Positions 1 to 6,225 of a DNA stretch of 9,680 nucleotides are shown piece after piece; within the stretch, counting starts at the first letter, position 1, and each line of letters opens with the position of its first letter. The translations under genes and the position numbers were made by a program. The DNA is from Kiloniellales bacterium (GTDB lineage Bacteria > Pseudomonadota > Alphaproteobacteria > Kiloniellales > JAKSBE01), in contig JASJAL010000152.1 of assembly GCA_030067055.1 (NCBI GenBank), forward strand, positions 1 through 9,680. The letters run 5' to 3'. A model generated the notes under the pieces. It did no database searches and was not told the DNA's origin. It saw nothing but the letters and a program-made list of their open reading frames with translations.

Positions 1-306
1 CAGCAGGAGTGGCTGATCTACAAGCCGCGCTGGGGCGCCTTCCACGGTACTGCCCTGGAGGACAAGCTGCGTGCGCTGGGGGTCTCGACGGTCGTGCTCT
101 GCGGCTGCAACTTCTCGACCAGCATCCGCTCCACGGTCTACGAGGCAGGGTCCCGGGACCTGCGGGTGATCCTGGCGCCTGACGCGGTCACCGGGGCCTC
201 CGAAGAGGCAATCACTGAGCTCGGACGGATTGGCGTCTATCTGATGAACAGCAACGCCTGCCTGTCCTGGGTCGCGGCAAACCCGCCCAGCGACGAAGCC
301 GCCTGA
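1..306 (+). CDS. Isochorismatase-like (cysteine hydrolase superfamily) protein, C-terminal part
   Basis: The reading frame is open from base 1 and stops at TGA 304-306. It gives 101 residues of a protein whose N-terminus lies upstream of the window. The visible part matches the second half of the isochorismatase-like hydrolase fold: YKPRWGAFHGT carries the conserved Lys (fragment residue 8) and the Phe/Thr that follow it. Next come a hydrophobic strand (TVVLCGC), the nucleophile-elbow segment GCNFSTSIRST, and the DAV strand after it. Family members hydrolyse C-N or ester bonds of small molecules with an Asp-Lys-Cys triad. Here the nucleophile position appears to hold Ser (fragment residue 41) rather than Cys. 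The Asp of the triad would lie upstream and cannot be checked. True isochorismatases also lack this Cys, so loss of it does not by itself mean loss of activity. The substrate cannot be assigned. Confidence 0.8.
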   Translation, partial: QQEWLIYKPRWGAFHGTALEDKLRALGVSTVVLCGCNFSTSIRSTVYEAGSRDLRVILAPDAVTGASEEAITELGRIGVYLMNSNACLSWVAANPPSDEAA

Positions 307-308
307 CC

Positions 309-331
309 GCGCCAGCCGGCTGGCCTGGCGC
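309..331 (+). terminator. GC-rich hairpin after the isochorismatase-like gene, possible terminator
   Basis: A perfect 7-bp inverted repeat (GCGCCAG at 309-315, CTGGCGC at 325-331) starts two bases after the stop codon. It overlaps a perfect 14-bp palindrome (GCCAGCCGGCTGGC, 311-324), so two alternative stems are possible. No T-run follows, only CGAGGGCTTTGC, so it is not a canonical intrinsic terminator. It could still mark a transcript end or stabilise a 3' end. Confidence 0.35.
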
Positions 332-395
332 CGAGGGCTTTGCTACACCACCCGAGGCACCGGACCGGTATTCTCCGGGGCCGAGGGAGGGACGC

Positions 396-779
396 GTGGT
401 AAAGATGCTCTTGGCGGTGGCCGCGGGCGGCGCAGTCGGTGCCGTCGGCCGCTACCTCGTGGTCTCGGCGGTCGGACATATCTTCGGCACCGGCTTCCCG
501 CTCGGCACGATCGTCGTCAACGTGGTCGGCTCCTTCGTCCTGGGGGCTCTGATCGAGGCGCTGGCCCTGGTTTGGAGCCCGTCCCCTGAGCTGCGCGCAA
601 TGGTCGTGGTCGGCGTCCTGGGGGCCTTCACGACCTTCTCGACCTTCTCGATGGACGTCGTGCTGCTCTACGAGCGCGGCGCGCTCGGCCAGGTGGCGCT
701 CTACATCGGGGCCTCCGTGATCCTGTCCATCGGGGCCTTCTTTCTCGGTCTATCCCTGCTGCGGAGTGCTCTGGCGTGA
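396..779 (+). CDS. crcB: CrcB/Fluc fluoride ion channel
   Basis: This 127-residue inner-membrane protein exports fluoride and works as an antiparallel dual-topology dimer in this family. It has the usual family length and about four hydrophobic segments. Family motifs are visible: GGAVGAVGRY (residues 11-20), GTIVVNVVGSF (37-47) with the conserved Asn42, and GAFTTFSTFS (76-85). The last contains the two Phe residues (81 and 84) of the fluoride pathway and the Thr/Ser region near the central sodium site. The start is GTG at 396, chosen because GGGAGGGA (385-392) lies just upstream. ATG at 405 (codon 4) is a less well spaced alternative. The stop overlaps the start of rluC by 4 bp, suggesting translational coupling. 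A single crcB-type gene implies a homodimer. I find no fluoride riboswitch in the 89-bp leader. Confidence 0.95.
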   Translation: MVKMLLAVAAGGAVGAVGRYLVVSAVGHIFGTGFPLGTIVVNVVGSFVLGALIEALALVWSPSPELRAMVVVGVLGAFTTFSTFSMDVVLLYERGALGQVALYIGASVILSIGAFFLGLSLLRSALA

Positions 780-1750
780 GCGCCGTGCGGACTCTCAACG
801 TCGCCGAGGACGAGGCCGAGCTACGCCTGGACCGCTGGTTCCGTCGGCATTTTCCAGGCCTGGCCCACGGCCGCCTGGAGAAGCTGCTGCGGACCGGCCA
901 GATCCGGGTCGACGGCCGACGCGCCAAGGCGGGTCTGCGGCTCGCACCGGGACAGGCAATCCGGATACCGCCGGCGGTGGCGGCCGCGCCGGAGCCTCCC
1001 AGCACAGGTCCGCCGGCGGTCAGCCGTCAGGACCGCGCGGCCTTGGAGGCAGCGGTCCTCTACCGCGACGACTGGGTCATCGCCCTGAACAAGCCGCCCG
1101 GTCTGGCGGTGCAGGGTGGGACCGGGCAGAGCCGCCACCTCGACGCCATGCTCGAGGCCCTGCGCTTCGAGGCGGCCGAGCCGCCGCGCCTGGTGCATCG
1201 GCTCGACAAGGACACCAGCGGGGTCCTGCTCCTGGGCCGCAGCCGCGAGGCGGCCAAGCGCCTGGCCGAGGCCTTTCGCTCACGGGAAGCCCGCAAGCTC
1301 TACTGGGCCGTCGTGGTCGGGGTGCCGGACAAGCCCGAGGGCCGGATCGACCTGGCGCTGGCCAAGGGCGGCGGTGCCGGTCGCGAAAAGATGCGCGAGG
1401 ACGCGGCCGAGGGCCGGCGGGCGGTGACCCGCTACAAGGTGATCGACGCCCTGGGCGAAACCGCCGCTTGGCTGGCCCTGATGCCCCTGACCGGGAGGAC
1501 CCACCAACTGAGGGCCCATTGCGCCGCGCTGGAAACGCCGATCCTGGGCGACGGCAAGTACGGGGGCCGCAAGGCCTTCGCGGCCGGCGACGCCCTCTCG
1601 AAGCGGCTGCATCTCCACGCCCGCGCGATCAGCCTGCCGCATCCGGCGGGAAGGGGACTGCTCGAGATCACGGCACCGCTGCCGCCCCACATGGCCAAAA
1701 CCTGGGCCTTCTTCGGCTTCGACGAAGCCGCGGCGGGCGGTTTCGATTAG
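776..1750 (+). CDS. rluC: RluA-family 23S rRNA pseudouridine synthase, RluC type
   Basis: This 324-residue cytoplasmic enzyme isomerises specific uridines of 23S rRNA to pseudouridine. An N-terminal S4 RNA-binding domain (about residues 15-65) carries LEKLLRTGQIRVDG and ends in IRIPP, as in RluC proteins. The catalytic domain follows, with LNKPPGLAVQGG (about 104-115), the signature HRLDKDTSG (141-149, catalytic Asp144) and RTHQLRAH (241-248). E. coli RluC modifies positions 955, 2504 and 2580. That exact specificity is inferred from the S4 domain and length, and RluD-like activity cannot be excluded. The GTG start at 776 overlaps the crcB stop by 4 bp, with a weak GGAG at 763-766. The gene is probably co-translated with crcB, although the two functions are not obviously related. 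Confidence 0.92.
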   Translation: MSAVRTLNVAEDEAELRLDRWFRRHFPGLAHGRLEKLLRTGQIRVDGRRAKAGLRLAPGQAIRIPPAVAAAPEPPSTGPPAVSRQDRAALEAAVLYRDDWVIALNKPPGLAVQGGTGQSRHLDAMLEALRFEAAEPPRLVHRLDKDTSGVLLLGRSREAAKRLAEAFRSREARKLYWAVVVGVPDKPEGRIDLALAKGGGAGREKMREDAAEGRRAVTRYKVIDALGETAAWLALMPLTGRTHQLRAHCAALETPILGDGKYGGRKAFAAGDALSKRLHLHARAISLPHPAGRGLLEITAPLPPHMAKTWAFFGFDEAAAGGFD

Positions 1751-1764
1751 GCGGGATCCGCGAC

Positions 1765-1781
1765 GGCAAGCTCTGCTTGCC
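1765..1781 (+). terminator. Short perfect hairpin downstream of rluC
   Basis: GGCAAGC (1765-1771) and GCTTGCC (1775-1781) form a perfect 7-bp stem with a TCT loop, 14 bases after the rluC stop codon. The downstream bases AAGGGATGG contain no T-run. It is therefore at best a weak or factor-assisted terminator, or a 3'-end stabilising structure. Its position supports a transcript boundary between the crcB-rluC pair and the HAD-ATP12 pair. Confidence 0.4.
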
Positions 1782-1832
1782 AAGGGATGGTGGAGAGGCT
1801 GGAATGGCGGCGTCTACACTTTGCAACTCTCT

Positions 1833-1853
1833 CAGGTAGAGCATCTCTAGCTG
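1833..1853. repeat. Imperfect inverted repeat in the rluC-HAD spacer
   Basis: CAGGTAGAG (1833-1841) and CTCTAGCTG (1845-1853) are inverted repeats with one mismatch in nine, separated by CAT. They lie in a locally less GC-rich stretch (about 1812-1852) ahead of the HAD gene. They could be an operator or an RNA hairpin in the HAD leader. TTGCAA at 1821-1826 resembles a -35 element, but no convincing -10 follows at normal spacing, so I do not call a promoter. Confidence 0.3.
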
Positions 1854-1881
1854 CCCAAGGCGCGGCTGGAGTGTCGGCAAT

Positions 1882-1888
1882 AGGGAAG
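1882..1888 (+). promoter_or_regulatory. Ribosome binding site that sets the HAD start
   Basis: AGGGAAG ends six bases before GTG 1895. The in-frame ATG at 1787 and GTG at 1871 have no comparable site. An upstream start would also add residues absent from HAD phosphatases, which begin just before the DxDGT motif. Confidence 0.5.
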
Positions 1889-1894
1889 CACGCC

Positions 1895-2593
1895 GTGGCG
1901 GGTCTTGAGCCGAGGCTGATCGTCTTTGATCTCGACGGGACCCTGGTTGACAGCCAGCACATCATCGTCGAAGCCATGTCCTTTGCCTTTTCGGACAGCG
2001 GTCTGGGCCCGCCCGATGCTCGCTCCATTCGCCGCGTCGTCGGGCTGAGCCTGGAGGAGGCCGTGACCCGCCTGCTGCCGGAGACAGCTGGCTGCACGGC
2101 CGAGTCCGTGGCCGAACGCTACCGCGACGCCTTCCTGGACCTGCATGCCGACCCCGCGCAGGAGGAGCCGCTCTACCCGGGCGCGCTGGAGGCTATCATG
2201 GCCCTCGACCGGGCCGAGACCCTGCTCGGGATCGCCACCGGCAAGGGCCGGGGCGGCTTGCGCCGGGTCCTGGATCGCCACGGCCTGCTCGAGCGCTTTG
2301 TGACCCTGCAGACCGCCGACGACGGCCCCGGCAAGCCCGACCCGGCCATGCTGTCCCGGGCCATGGCCGAGGCCGGTGTCGGACGCCAATCCACCTTGAT
2401 GGTCGGCGACACCACCTTCGACATGGAGATGGCGCGGCGGGCCGGGCTGCCGGGCATCGGGGTCAGCTGGGGCTACCACGAGCCGGACGAATTGCTGGCC
2501 GCCGGCGCCGACCGCGTCGTCGAGGCCTTCGACGAGCTGCTGGTTGCCCTGTCCGAGATCTTGCCGCGGCAGGGCCACGAGAGGGACGGATGA
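1895..2593 (+). CDS. HAD-superfamily phosphatase, Gph/phosphoglycolate phosphatase-like
   Basis: This is a 232-residue cytoplasmic hydrolase of HAD subfamily I. All four catalytic motifs are intact. Motif I is FDLDGTLVDS, with nucleophile Asp12 and acid/base Asp14. Motif II is IATGK with Thr115. Motif III is GKPDP with Lys147. Motif IV is GDTTFDMEMA with Asp172 and Asp176 for Mg2+. The region between motif I and motif II (about residues 20-95) is a helical C1 cap of the kind found in phosphoglycolate phosphatases. The substrate is a small phosphomonoester that cannot be named from sequence. The frame stays open upstream to an ATG at 1787, but GTG 1895 is preferred because of its ribosome binding site and family length. 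The end overlaps the ATP12 gene by 4 bp (ATGA), so the two are probably translationally coupled. Confidence 0.9.
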   Translation: MAGLEPRLIVFDLDGTLVDSQHIIVEAMSFAFSDSGLGPPDARSIRRVVGLSLEEAVTRLLPETAGCTAESVAERYRDAFLDLHADPAQEEPLYPGALEAIMALDRAETLLGIATGKGRGGLRRVLDRHGLLERFVTLQTADDGPGKPDPAMLSRAMAEAGVGRQSTLMVGDTTFDMEMARRAGLPGIGVSWGYHEPDELLAAGADRVVEAFDELLVALSEILPRQGHERDG

Positions 2594-3300
2594 CCGTTGA
2601 ACTCGGCCTGCGCAAGCGCGTCTACAAGGAGGCGCGGGCGGCGGCAGCCGAGGGCGGTTTCGAGGTCCGGCTCGACGGCCGGACCTTGCGCACGCCCGCC
2701 GGCGCTCAGCTCATGCTGCCCGCAGAGGCTCTGGCCGTCGCGATCGCCGCGGAGTGGCAGGACCAGGGCGACAAGATCAATCCCGAGACCATGCCCATGA
2801 TGTCCCTGGCCTGCACGGCGCTCGACCGGGTCGTGGGCCAGCGTGACCAGATCGTCGAGGAAATCCTGCGCTTCGCGGAGACCGACCTGCTGTGCCACCG
2901 TGTCGACACGCCCGCCGAGCTGGTCCGGCGACAGTCGGAGACCTGGCAGCCCCTGATGGACTGGGCGGCGCAGGAGCTCGAAGCGCCCCTGCAGGCGACC
3001 ACGGGAATCCTGGCCGTGGCCCAGCCGCCGGAGAGCCTGGCGGCCCTGCGCCGCGCCGTGGAGGGCCTGGACGACCTTGCCCTGACCGCCCTCTCGGTTG
3101 CCGTTGCCGCGGCCGGGTCCCTGGTGATCGGCCTGGCGCTGCTGCGCGGCCGCCTCGACCCGGAGGCCGCCTTCGAGGCCGCCGAGCTGGATGCCAGCTA
3201 CCAGATCGAGCTTTGGGGCGAGGACCCGGAGGCGACTCGCCGGCGCGCGACTTGCCGCGCGGACCTCTTCGCCGCCGCCCGCTTCGCTGCCCTACTTTAG
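2590..3300 (+). CDS. ATP12-family F1-ATPase assembly chaperone
   Basis: This 236-residue protein belongs to the ATP12 chaperone family. In mitochondria the family binds the F1-ATPase alpha subunit and prevents its aggregation until the alpha3beta3 hexamer forms; the bacterial role is inferred from that. Family features in order are: KRVYKEA near the N-terminus (9-15); VRLDGRTLRTPAG (26-38) in the N-terminal beta domain; EWQDQGDKINPETMPM (55-70); RFAETDLLCHR (94-104); and the C-terminal AAELDASYQIELWGED (197-212), with the Trp and acidic residues typical of the family. The ATG overlaps the upstream HAD stop by 4 bp, with GAGGGA (2581-2586) close before it. Its stop codon overlaps the stop of the convergent TPR gene. 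No F1 subunit gene lies in the window, so the link to ATP synthase rests on family identity. Confidence 0.9.
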   Translation: MTVELGLRKRVYKEARAAAAEGGFEVRLDGRTLRTPAGAQLMLPAEALAVAIAAEWQDQGDKINPETMPMMSLACTALDRVVGQRDQIVEEILRFAETDLLCHRVDTPAELVRRQSETWQPLMDWAAQELEAPLQATTGILAVAQPPESLAALRRAVEGLDDLALTALSVAVAAAGSLVIGLALLRGRLDPEAAFEAAELDASYQIELWGEDPEATRRRATCRADLFAAARFAALL

Positions 3301-5090
3301 AGCTGGGAGAGCGTCGGGCCCTCCGCCGCTCCGGCCCAGGCCTTATCGAACAGCTTGCGGGTCGCCGCGGCGCCGGCCTCGTCGCCCTGCGCCGTTTGAG
3401 CGGACAGCAGACCGAAGAGCGCGTAGGCGTTGTTGGGCGAGTCGATCAGGGCCTGCGTGAAGACCGCTTCGGCCTCGCCCGGCTTTTCGGCTTCCAACAG
3501 CGCGGCGCCGAGGGACTGGCGGACCGGGTAGTACCAGAAGGGCGGCTCCATGTAGGGCAGGCCGTCCTGGACCGCGACCGCCTTCTCGAAGCCGGTCCGG
3601 GCCGCCTCGTGGTCGCCGCCAGCCAGTTCGGCCTTGGCCTCGACCACCCGGACCGCGATTTCGAGCACATCCTGAGCGGGCAGGCCACCCGCCATCAGCC
3701 GTTGCATCTCGTCGTCTTTGCCCAGGGCGCGGATCGTCTCGGCCTCGCTCCGTGCTTTGGCGGTGTCGCCTTGCCGCAGAAAGGCCATGGCGCGGGCGTA
3801 GTGCCAGAGCGCCCGCACGTAGGGGAAGTCCTGCGGCGGAGCGTCGAGGGCGAGGATGGTCTCCGGCGTGGAAAACTGCGCGTGGGCGAAGTAAGGCGCC
3901 GCCATGATGGCCTGGACCCAGGCCGCCTGCTTGGTAAAGGCCGGGTCGAGCGTGCCTGCCAGCTTCTCGGACTGAGCGATGGCGACGTCGCCGGCGCCGG
4001 CCATCTGGGCCGAAGTGACGACGAAGTGAATGTTGTGCGGGTAGTAGCCGTAGGGATAGATGCCGCTGGCCTCGACGGTCGCAAGATAGGCCTCGTCGGC
4101 CTCGACCGCGGCGAGATTGGCGTTGAGGGAGTCGATGTAGCGGCCGACCCTGTAGTAGATGTGCGAGGGCATGTGAACCAGGTGACCCGCCGCCGGCATC
4201 AGGGCCCCCAGGCGTTCGGCGAAGGGCTCGGCCTTCTCTGGCGCCGTGGAGGCCTCCATGATGTGGATGTAGAGATGGATGGCGGCGGGGTGGTCCGGGT
4301 TCGTCGCCAAGACTCGCTCCAGGGTCGCGACAACGTCGGCGGTGCCGCCCTTGGGAGTCGTCTTGTCGGCCTCCCAGTAGTCCCAGGGCGAGACGTCCAT
4401 GAGCGACTCCGCATAGAGGACGGCGATCTCCTGGTCCTCCGGGAAGCGCGCCGCGACAGCGGCCATGGCGTCGGCATAGGCCGTGTCCAGCTCCGGTCGG
4501 CTGCGTTTGTCGCCCGGGGCATAGCGCTCGGCGAGGGCGGCGATCAGGGCCTGTTCCTTGTCGCTGGTCGAAGCGGCGAGCGCCACGGCCTTGCCGATGG
4601 CATTGAGCGCCGGCTCGTTGGCGCTCGGGTCCATCGGCATGTTGATGTTGGGCCCGAGGGACAGGGCCTCGCCCCAGTAGCAGAGCGCACAATTCGGATC
4701 CTGGCGCTGAGCCTCGCGGAAGGCCCTCAGGGCTTCGGCATGGTTGAAGGCGTAGTTGAGTCGAAGGCCCTGGTCGAAGTAGCGCTGGGCCTGGGTGCTG
4801 TCGGTCGTGATTGCGATGGAGCGTTGGCCGAGCCCCTCGAAGAGCGGCGGGGTCGACTGATCGCTCAGCGCCGCGACCTGGGTCAGGGCCACGGGTCTGG
4901 CCACGGGCCGGAAGGGGCTGCCCGCCTTGCCGGGTCGGGCGCGGCAGATCGTGGCGGCGATGTAGGCCGGATCGAAGAGCTCGGCAGCGCCGGAACCGGC
5001 CGCGCCGACCGCCGGCAACTGCGCAGAGCCGACGAGAAGCGCCGTGGCGGCACCGGCGGTGAGGATGCCTGTCTGTTTCCAATATGACAT
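3297..5090 (-). CDS. Exported TPR-repeat protein of unknown function
   Basis: This is a 597-residue protein. Residues 1-30 look like a Sec signal peptide: Lys5, a hydrophobic stretch of about 7-21, and possible cleavage after AVGA near residue 30. There is no lipobox Cys, so a soluble periplasmic or secreted protein is likely. TPR-like helices occur at about 100-145 (YFDQGLRLNYAFNHAEALRA onward), 250-275, 427-455, 483-510 and 525-570. Conserved-looking motifs sit between them: PNCALCYWGEA (132-142, a CxxC pair), LGPNIN (145-150), HLYIHIMEAS (272-281), GHLVHMPSHIYYR (302-314) and YYPHNIHF (349-356). I recognise this motif order from uncharacterised bacterial TPR proteins but know no assigned function. 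The ordered Cys and His residues might bind a metal or form an active site; that is inference. ATG 5090 is chosen over ATG 5132 because it opens the signal peptide and has AAAGG and GGGGGA upstream. Confidence 0.85.
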   Translation of the reverse strand: MSYWKQTGILTAGAATALLVGSAQLPAVGAAGSGAAELFDPAYIAATICRARPGKAGSPFRPVARPVALTQVAALSDQSTPPLFEGLGQRSIAITTDSTQAQRYFDQGLRLNYAFNHAEALRAFREAQRQDPNCALCYWGEALSLGPNINMPMDPSANEPALNAIGKAVALAASTSDKEQALIAALAERYAPGDKRSRPELDTAYADAMAAVAARFPEDQEIAVLYAESLMDVSPWDYWEADKTTPKGGTADVVATLERVLATNPDHPAAIHLYIHIMEASTAPEKAEPFAERLGALMPAAGHLVHMPSHIYYRVGRYIDSLNANLAAVEADEAYLATVEASGIYPYGYYPHNIHFVVTSAQMAGAGDVAIAQSEKLAGTLDPAFTKQAAWVQAIMAAPYFAHAQFSTPETILALDAPPQDFPYVRALWHYARAMAFLRQGDTAKARSEAETIRALGKDDEMQRLMAGGLPAQDVLEIAVRVVEAKAELAGGDHEAARTGFEKAVAVQDGLPYMEPPFWYYPVRQSLGAALLEAEKPGEAEAVFTQALIDSPNNAYALFGLLSAQTAQGDEAGAAATRKLFDKAWAGAAEGPTLSQL

Positions 5091-5204
5091 GGATCTAACC
5101 TTTCCCCCTGCATGTGCGACGGCCGCAGCCAAGACCGCGCCGCCGCTGGGTAAGTAGTATGCGCCTATTTCAGCGTCGTGTCGCGGCGCCGGGAAAATGC
5201 TTCT

Positions 5205-5213
5205 ATTGTATCA
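5205..5213 (-). promoter_or_regulatory. Candidate extended -10 promoter for the TPR gene
   Basis: On the minus strand this reads TGATACAAT: a TACAAT hexamer (five of six matches to TATAAT) preceded by the TG of an extended -10 element. No good -35 hexamer is present 16-18 bp upstream, which extended -10 promoters can tolerate. Transcription would start near 5198 and give a leader of roughly 108 bases before ATG 5090. The surrounding 205-bp divergent spacer (5091-5295) is the least GC-rich part of the window and must also hold the promoter for the aminotransferase. I could not identify that one. Confidence 0.35.
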
Positions 5214-5295
5214 GGCGCGTTTCGTGATGGTTCCGATGTGATCTTCCGTACACAGTAGGGAGCCTCGTGCTCGGCCGCTTGGGAGGTGTCGCAAT

Positions 5296-6195
5296 ATGCC
5301 GGAACTGACCTATCCCAAGGGGGTCGCCTATGTGGATGGCCGCTACGTCCCCATGTCGGAGGCCAAGATCTCGGTGCTCGACTGGGGCTTTCTGCGCTCT
5401 GATGCGACCTACGACGTGGTGCACACCTGGCACGGACGCTTCTTTCGCCTGGACCGGCACCTGGAGCGCTTCGAGCGCTCGGTCGCGCGCCTGAAGATGG
5501 CCTTGCCCTTCGGCCGCGATGGACTGGTCGAAGTGCTGCGGCAGTGCGTGCTGCGCGCCGATCTCGACGCGGCCTACGTCGAGATGATCTGCACCCGCGG
5601 GGTCTCGCCGACCTTCAGCCGCGACCCGCGCGACGCGGTGAACCGCTTCATCGCCTTCGCCATTCCCTTCGGCTGGATCCTGCGGCCGGAGGAGCGCGAG
5701 CGCGGCCTGCACGTCGCGGTCAGCCGGGTCCAGCGGATCCCGCCGCAGTCGGTCGACCCGACGGTCAAGAACTACCACTGGCTCGACCTGGTCGCCGGCC
5801 TCTTCGAGGCCTACGAGCGTGGGGCCGAGAACGTCATCCTGACCGACGGTGAGGGCAATGCCGCCGAGGGTCCGGGCTTCAACGTCTTTGCGGTCGCGCA
5901 GGGCCGGGCGACTACCCCGGACCGGGGCGTGCTGGAGGGCATCACCCGGCTGACCGCGATCGAGCTCTGTGCCGAACTGGGTCTGCCGGTCGAGGAGGCG
6001 CAACTGCCCGTCGACGCCCTGCGCGCGGCCGAGGAAGTCTTCATCACCTCGACCGCCGGCGGCATCATGCCCCTGACCCGGCTCGACGAGCGGCCGGTCG
6101 GCGACGGCCGCCCCGGCCCGGTCACCCGCGCGTTGATCGAGCTCTACTGGGCCAAGCACGAAGACCCGGCCTGGACGACGCCGGTTCGGGTTTGA
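5296..6195 (+). CDS. Class IV (PLP fold type IV) aminotransferase, (R)-amine transaminase-like
   Basis: This 299-residue cytoplasmic enzyme depends on pyridoxal phosphate and belongs to the family of D-amino-acid and branched-chain aminotransferases. Visible elements are: AYVDGRYVPMSEAKISVLD (11-29); GFLRSDATYDVV (31-42); YVEMICTRG (94-102); the PLP-binding Lys158 in VDPTVKNYHW; Glu191 in AEGPGFN, which contacts the pyridine nitrogen; GVLEGITR (211-218), the phosphate cup; and TSTAGGIMP (251-259). The N-terminal block and the PTVKN region resemble (R)-selective amine transaminases such as the Arthrobacter enzyme, from memory. The Arg-containing carboxylate signatures I associate with D-amino-acid or branched-chain enzymes are not evident. 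Specificity is uncertain, and database names such as BCAT or D-alanine transaminase would be equally tentative. The start is supported by GGGAGGTG (5281-5288). The VOC gene follows 30 bp downstream and is probably co-transcribed. Confidence 0.88.
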   Translation: MPELTYPKGVAYVDGRYVPMSEAKISVLDWGFLRSDATYDVVHTWHGRFFRLDRHLERFERSVARLKMALPFGRDGLVEVLRQCVLRADLDAAYVEMICTRGVSPTFSRDPRDAVNRFIAFAIPFGWILRPEERERGLHVAVSRVQRIPPQSVDPTVKNYHWLDLVAGLFEAYERGAENVILTDGEGNAAEGPGFNVFAVAQGRATTPDRGVLEGITRLTAIELCAELGLPVEEAQLPVDALRAAEEVFITSTAGGIMPLTRLDERPVGDGRPGPVTRALIELYWAKHEDPAWTTPVRV

Positions 6196-6225
6196 GACCC
6201 GGCCTGGACCAACGAGGAGCCGAGG

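Noticed and set aside
307..395. Possible fluoride riboswitch ahead of crcB
   Set aside because: The 89-base leader lacks the conserved fluoride aptamer pattern (GGCGAUGG start and pseudoknot elements). The only structure is the GC-rich hairpin at 309-331.
1821..1862. tRNA-like D-arm string (CTCAGGTAGAGCA) in the rluC-HAD spacer
   Set aside because: No T-arm with GGTTCGA, no matching acceptor stem and no proper anticodon loop (the 7-base loop lacks the U at position 33) could be found nearby.
1787..1894. N-terminal extension of the HAD protein from ATG 1787
   Set aside because: The extra 36 residues resemble no HAD domain, cross the inverted repeat in the spacer, and have no ribosome binding site, whereas GTG 1895 has one.
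2892..5087. A 731-codon plus-strand open frame across the ATP12 gene and antisense to the TPR gene
   Set aside because: It overlaps two well-supported genes, has no recognisable domain, and is explained by high GC content suppressing stop codons.
5237..5254. CRP/FNR-like site TGTG...CACA
   Set aside because: The half-sites are 10 bases apart instead of 8, and no other consensus bases support a CRP-family site. It is kept only as a weak observation in the divergent region.
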